The notes under the pieces are model-generated. The model saw nothing but the letters and a program-made list of their open reading frames with translations, was not told the origin of the DNA and did not search any database. Positions 59,701 to 64,000 of a DNA stretch of 64,000 bases are shown in pieces. The DNA is from Metallyticus violacea. Taxonomy: Eukaryota; Arthropoda; Insecta; Mantodea; Metallyticidae. The stretch is taken from assembly GCA_030762175.1 (NCBI GenBank), contig CM060830.1:50181001-50245000 (forward strand), written 5' to 3'. Made by a program: the position numbers and the translations under genes. Every line of letters begins with the position of its first letter. Positions within the stretch are counted from its first letter, which is position 1.

Positions 59701-62700
59701 CACATGGTTATGCTTACGTTAGGATAGAAGTAACAGTGAACGAATAATAGTTATGTTCTTAGAAAATAGTTGTGTTGATGCAGTAATTTGCAATGTTTGT
59801 GTATATTAATGAGGCATTATTTCTGTGGCTGTACTTACAATATATTTACTATAAATGAGATGTACTTTTCGTTGCCCCATAGATTTAGAACATTAGCAAG
59901 TTTAAATCAAAATGATGCAAGCTCTGATGAAGAAGAAGGACAGGCATTTTATGCAGGAGGTTCAGAGCATAGTGGTCAACAAGTTTTGGGACCTGGAAAA
60001 AAGAAGAAGAAAGATATTGTTGCTGAAATGTTTAAATCTGTCCAGGAGTGAGTATATATTAAAATTTGCCACGACGAGAAAAAGTACATTTGGTATGCGT
60101 AATTGTAACATTGTGAAGTGGATGTCATTAGAAAAATAAACGAGAGCAAAGCTGTAAACAACAAGAAGAAAGTTGTAATCAAACCCATTCCCCACCCACT
60201 CCCCCCCCCAAAAAAAACTATAGCAATGACCATACTTGAGAGACTGAAAACACTATTAATATAAATTAACCATTGTTTACCCTATTTACACAAAGAGAAA
60301 ATATAACTTTGATTCTAGAGAAAAAAAAGGGCTAAATAAACATCTATTAGCTGAAATTCCGGTGAAACCATAATTTTCAATAGTAGTAAGTTCCAACCAA
60401 TTTCTAATTTTGGCAAAGTTAACATTAATCATCCTTCATCTGGCACAATAAATCTTCAGGCTCTGGTTCCTGATACTGTTTATATAATGTATAATTTCTG
60501 ATGAACTCATTGCTGCTTCTTTTTTTTTTAACTGCCAAGGGTGGCCGAGGTCGTTAAGGTGCAGACTTGTGAGCGGGAGGCGTGGGGTTCGAATCTTGCC
60601 AGGACCGTCCTTCCTGATTGAGGTTTTATTCAGGTTTCCCTCAGTCCTCATAAATGGCAAATGCTGGAGGTACCCTAAACTTAGGCCTGGAATGTTTCCT
60701 TTTAAAAAATCCTTTCCCAATATACCATTTCATTTCATGTGTCATCAGTGTCCGTCACCTATGGTGGCTCAGTAGTAAAAACGGGTGTTAAACACTATTC
60801 AACCAATCATTATTATTTAAAATGTGACTTCAACATTGCTAATATGCTAATATGTGACATTATAGAGCCTAACTTTTCCTGCTTATGGTATAAACTCAAC
60901 TGTGTAGAAGCTTTTTACAGTTGGGGAGTATAGGTATGGAAGGAATAGAATGAGCTGCTATAGACGCTGAAACATACAGAGTTAGCACATGGCACAGCAG
61001 AAGCATTTTAAAGTAGCATAATTTAAAATGCTGTGCCAGACCCTTAGTTCAAACTATGGAACCAGAAATGTTGTTATTTTTTATGCCATTTTGAAAAATG
61101 TATAAGTTGAACTTTAAATGCTCAGATAACCTATCATTTTCCCACTCAAAATATTGTGCAATTATATAACATAAAAATATTGTTTTAACAAATAAAGTTT
61201 TCAAAATAAGGAAGTAGTGTTGTTTAAAACAGTTTTGTATGTTTCTTTCTGAATCACTAACATTTTAATTTCATTTAGGCATGGTGCTGAGGTAGTGGAC
61301 CCCAGAAATCCATCACAAAGCAATCGCGCAAGTTCATTTACTGGAACAGGATATCGACTAGGTCAGGCAAATAGTGAATCTGAAGGTGAGCAACATTCCG
61401 AGTATTTTCTTCATGTAGAAAAGTTAATAATAAAGTTGCAGTATCAGAAAAAAATGTCAGTATTTATTAGTAATTTACATTAATAAAAATTAATGAATTC
61501 TCTTTATCCAAAGGCTTTTAGTGTCTGTCTGTATGTACGTATGTATATTACTAGAGAAGCAGAAATTGTGTTCTTGCCTTAGAAGAACTCATGTAGTTCG
61601 AAATATGGTGATACAATCTGTGATTTTCGAAGTGTTTTATCCTTTTTCTGCTTCTCTAGTTATTGTTGTTTTTGGTTACATTGTGTATTGTGTTACATTA
61701 TTTTTCATTTTGAATAGAACTGAATTTATTTCCAATTAATAATACAGCAAGCTTCCACAGTACTCTTTTACAATCGCTGAGACATACAAGAAAATACAAC
61801 CATAGTCACTCTAGTAAATCTTCCCGAGTTGCTGCAATTCGTTTATAAACTTGTTGCTAACTACTATCCCATTCAATTTTTACCATAATGCCTTACAGTT
61901 AATTGTATCAAACACCTTTTCAAAATCAACAAAAAACATGTATAGTCTTCCTCTTTTTTAACCTAGATATTTCTATACCATTTTATTTATAATGAAAACA
62001 TTGTCCACTGTTCTCTTGTTTTTCCTGAAGCCTGCTTGTTCTGCTCAATTTTGAAGCCTTTCTGCCATAATGCCGGTATATAGCTTATCTAATATTGATA
62101 ATAGACTAATTCCTCTATAATTAGCTGGTTTGTTTATATCCCCTTTTTCATTAAATATAGGTACTATAATTGCTATTCCCCAACCTTTAGGAACTTTAGT
62201 CTCTTCATATATTGAATCAAATATCTGTGCTTGTAATACACCTCTCTTTTCATCCTGACCACATGCCCTCCAGAATTCCGCCAGAATCCCATCAATCCCA
62301 CAAGCTTTATTTCTTTTTATCTGCTCCTTTACTTCGTTTGTATCAATCTGTCTGTCTATCCAGGTAATCTACACTTAATGTATTTTTCACTGTCCAATAT
62401 CTCCTGTGGAATATCTCCTCTATCTCTTAACAGATTTTAAAAGTATAAACACCATTTCTCAGCATTGATATTATTTTCATTTACTCTCCTTTGATATAAT
62501 CTCTTAACTATCATCCACATTGTTTTATTGTCATTTGTCAACCATGCCTTCTGTTCTTCTAACTAATATTTTGATCCCATATTTTCTTTTTTGCCTGGAT
62601 GAGGGATTTCCCTGCCTTTCAATCATAAAGTTCTCTCTTTCTGCATGCCTGTTTGTCTCCATTTTCTCAACTCTCTTTCAACTCTCCTTTTACCAATTCC

Positions 62701-62923
62701 AGATTCTATTTTTCTTTTATATTATATATATTAGAAAATTGAGTTAAAGTGTTAAAAAATGTATTGCATGCATAGTTGTAGGGCCAGTTACTTCATCAAG
62801 ACGTGATTCTCACATAGAAGTGGTGCTGAAGTTATGGAGAGAAGGTTTCAGTGTTAATGATGGTCCTCTGAGGGAATATTCTGATCCAGATGAGAGGGAA
62901 TTCCTTGAATCCGTTCGCCGAGG
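56692..62923 (+). CDS. NSFL1C: NSFL1C (p47), p97/VCP cofactor, first five coding exons, 3' part outside
   Basis: Exons 56692-56793, 58592-58734, 59883-60047, 61279-61385, 62776-62923 join in frame at GT/AG sites, 665 nt. Residues 1-45 form the UBA domain ([20 protein letters not shown], then VALASFYE), which binds ubiquitin. The middle carries [20 protein letters not shown], a block diagnostic of p47, a lysine cluster (KKKKKD) and [10 protein letters not shown]. The SEP domain starts near residue 185 ([20 protein letters not shown]) and is cut after FLESVRRG at the exon 5 donor. The UBX domain that binds p97 is beyond 64000. p47 directs p97 in Golgi and ER membrane fusion. Divergent partner of CWC27. 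Confidence 0.95.
56794..58591. other. NSFL1C intron 1, no element recognised
   Basis: AT-rich intron. No SINE, mariner or PLE part could be recognised, in contrast to the CWC27 introns. Confidence 0.5.
58592..58734 (+). CDS. NSFL1C: NSFL1C coding exon 2 (residues 35-82)
   Basis: Acceptor TTTTTAATAG, donor GTCAGT. Encodes [14 protein letters not shown], the end of the UBA domain, then a Pro/Ser/Glu-rich linker. Two bases of an Arg codon are left over. Confidence 0.94.
58735..59882. other. NSFL1C intron 2, no element recognised
   Basis: AT-rich intron without supported elements. Confidence 0.5.
59883..60047 (+). CDS. NSFL1C: NSFL1C coding exon 3 (residues 82-137)
   Basis: Acceptor CCCATAG, donor GTGAGT. 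Encodes [18 protein letters not shown], then [19 protein letters not shown] and [17 protein letters not shown]. Confidence 0.95.
60535..60806 (+). mobile_element. SINE-1, best preserved copy, NSFL1C intron 3
   Basis: Head 'gggtggccgaggtcgttaag' and 'tggggttcgaatcttgcc' are close to A and B boxes of class II (Leu/Ser-like) tRNAs. The middle 'cctcagtcctcataaatggc' and tail 'gtaaaaacgggtgttaaac' define the family. Sense to NSFL1C. The 94- and 68-codon frames over it are chance. Confidence 0.88.
61279..61385 (+). CDS. NSFL1C: NSFL1C coding exon 4 (residues 137-173)
   Basis: Acceptor TCATTTAG, donor GTGAGC. Encodes [19 protein letters not shown] and [16 protein letters not shown]. One base is left over. 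Confidence 0.93.
61386..61755. other. NSFL1C intron 4, unassigned part
   Basis: AT-rich intron sequence before the LINE fragment. Confidence 0.45.
61756..62735 (-). mobile_element. LINE fragment, antisense in NSFL1C intron 4
   Basis: Its reverse complement aligns with 52495-53345 of the LINE in CWC27 intron 1, including 'gacaatgttttcattata' and the sequence for [14 protein letters not shown] and [18 protein letters not shown] motifs. This copy covers the end of the EN-RT linker and RT blocks 1-3 and lacks both LINE ends. Frames are broken. Confidence 0.8.
62776..62923 (+). CDS. NSFL1C: NSFL1C coding exon 5 (residues 173-222)
   Basis: Acceptor GCATAG, donor GTAAGT. Encodes the start of the SEP domain: [34 protein letters not shown] and LESVRRG. 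The next exon was not found before 64000. Confidence 0.94.
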
Positions 62924-64000
62924 GTAAGTGCTGCTTTAAAAATTATTTGATTGTTTTGACTTTGGGCAATATAGCAGAGGCTATTTGTGATATCACTAAT
63001 CACCTATTATAAGTTTTTTACCTTCTTCAATTGTATTTCTTTTTATTCAAATCTCTCATGCTGATTTTGTTCTTCCAGCAATTATGACAAAATATTTCAG
63101 CATGTTTTAGAGTTGTTATTATCAGAATGACCATGTGCATACATTGTCTGTAAACACCCATGGAACAATATAGATTTAAGGGATTTTCGTATTGAAATAC
63201 AGTGTAATATAACAATCTGTAATCTGCTGGTTTTTGCAAAATGTATTTTAAATCTCTTTTGATAGCGGGAATGTTTTCACGGCACATTTTCACAGCTTAT
63301 CTTTTAAAAAAATCGTGAACATGTAATAATATTTGAATTAAAAGGAACATACGAGCAACCACAATATTGAACATTTTATAAACTTGTATTTTGAGTTTAT
63401 GCCTAATATATTTTTCTTGTAAAAATTGCTGCTCTTATTACTTAGTGACATGTGTAATTCTAGAGAAAGTATTCATTTACAAAATAGTTTATAGTCAGTT
63501 ATCAAAGTACCTATTTTAAGCATCAATTATCCATGCTGTATTTGAAAATGCAGTTTATTATATTTTCAAACGTTGTTGGTGACTAATTTATTAAAGGTTA
63601 AAATTATGCTCATATGCCTTTAAAAAATACATATACCATATTTAAGATCATTGTGTGACTGAGTCAAACTAACACTCATTTTCTCCACTTTTTTAAATAT
63701 GTAGGAACGGTTTCACGAACCCTTCATTTGCATTGTCAGCCCCTTGTGATTGGCTTCAATATGCAATGTTCGAATTAACCATTTTTGGTAATACCATATT
63801 TACTTGTGAATAGAATCACCTGTTTGTTGTACTTTTCTCATCACAATATTTGGATTTGTTAAGAGAGCATCTCTCATGAAAAGTTATGGCAAGGGTAGGA
63901 AATTTTATGACCACTTATTTTGTTTGGAATGTTTTAGGTTAATTTCATTTTAAAATATATCTACATATAACACCACATAAACATCTCACTCCAGTGATGT
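62924..64000 (+). other. NSFL1C intron 5, runs off the window
   Basis: Starts with donor GTAAGT. The next SEP exon was searched for: a YAG at about 63703 is followed by codons that do not fit SEP. No other element recognised. Confidence 0.55.

Noticed and set aside
60569..60775. Possible NSFL1C alternative exon
   Set aside because: The sequence is SINE-1 and no frame-compatible splice sites are needed there.
63690..63760. Next NSFL1C exon after ATGTAG at about 63703
   Set aside because: The codons after the AG do not match the SEP domain continuation, which should complete a Gly codon and go on with an acidic/Pro stretch.

Overview
The window is nuclear DNA of an animal, most likely an arthropod. 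It is AT-rich, its genes are split by long introns, and it is packed with mariner relics, tRNA-derived SINEs, Penelope-like retroelements (PLEs) and a LINE. PLE abundance would fit an arachnid or a hemimetabolous insect, but no single feature fixes the taxon. No bacterial genes, CRISPR array, rRNA gene or intact tRNA gene was seen.

Two host genes are present, arranged head to head. CWC27, a spliceosome-associated cyclophilin-like protein, is complete on the minus strand. Its nine coding exons run from an ATG at 56255 down to a TAA at 19247-19245. All joins are in frame at GT/AG sites and give 495 codons plus stop. NSFL1C (p47, a p97/VCP cofactor) starts at 56692 on the plus strand. Five exons lie in the window (UBA domain, conserved middle, first part of the SEP domain); the rest of SEP and the UBX domain lie beyond 64000. 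The two start codons are 436 bp apart and probably share a promoter.

Layout. 1-19 kb: intergenic DNA with SINE pieces, several mariner relics (one containing a retropepsin-like fragment), a decayed transposon-type coding relic split by a small PLE, an 87-bp in-frame tandem repeat, and a 275-bp purine-only tract just past the CWC27 stop. 19-56 kb: CWC27 and its introns. Intron 6 (about 10.5 kb) and intron 4 (about 7 kb) hold nested insertions such as mariner containing PLE containing a second mariner. Intron 1 holds a PLE fold-back, a LINE with EN and RT remnants, and an hAT/CGGBP1-like relic. 56-64 kb: NSFL1C with a SINE and an antisense LINE fragment in its introns.

The most interesting system is the PLE set. 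Several copies are bounded by inverted, not direct, terminal repeats, and three loci have collapsed to near-perfect hairpins with no coding part. At least seven PLE-linked sites carry the layout of a type I hammerhead ribozyme: CUGANGA, a short hairpin, then GAAA and a short stem III that is palindromic in several copies. In every copy an extra U follows A9. The best cases are at 15.95 kb (three helices can be drawn, one core change), 39.2 kb (one core change), 42.4 kb (minus strand) and 49.8 kb (both core boxes intact, minus strand). Hammerheads in PLEs are already known as a class; the fixed extra U and the link between inverted arms and cleavage sites are what seem worth testing.
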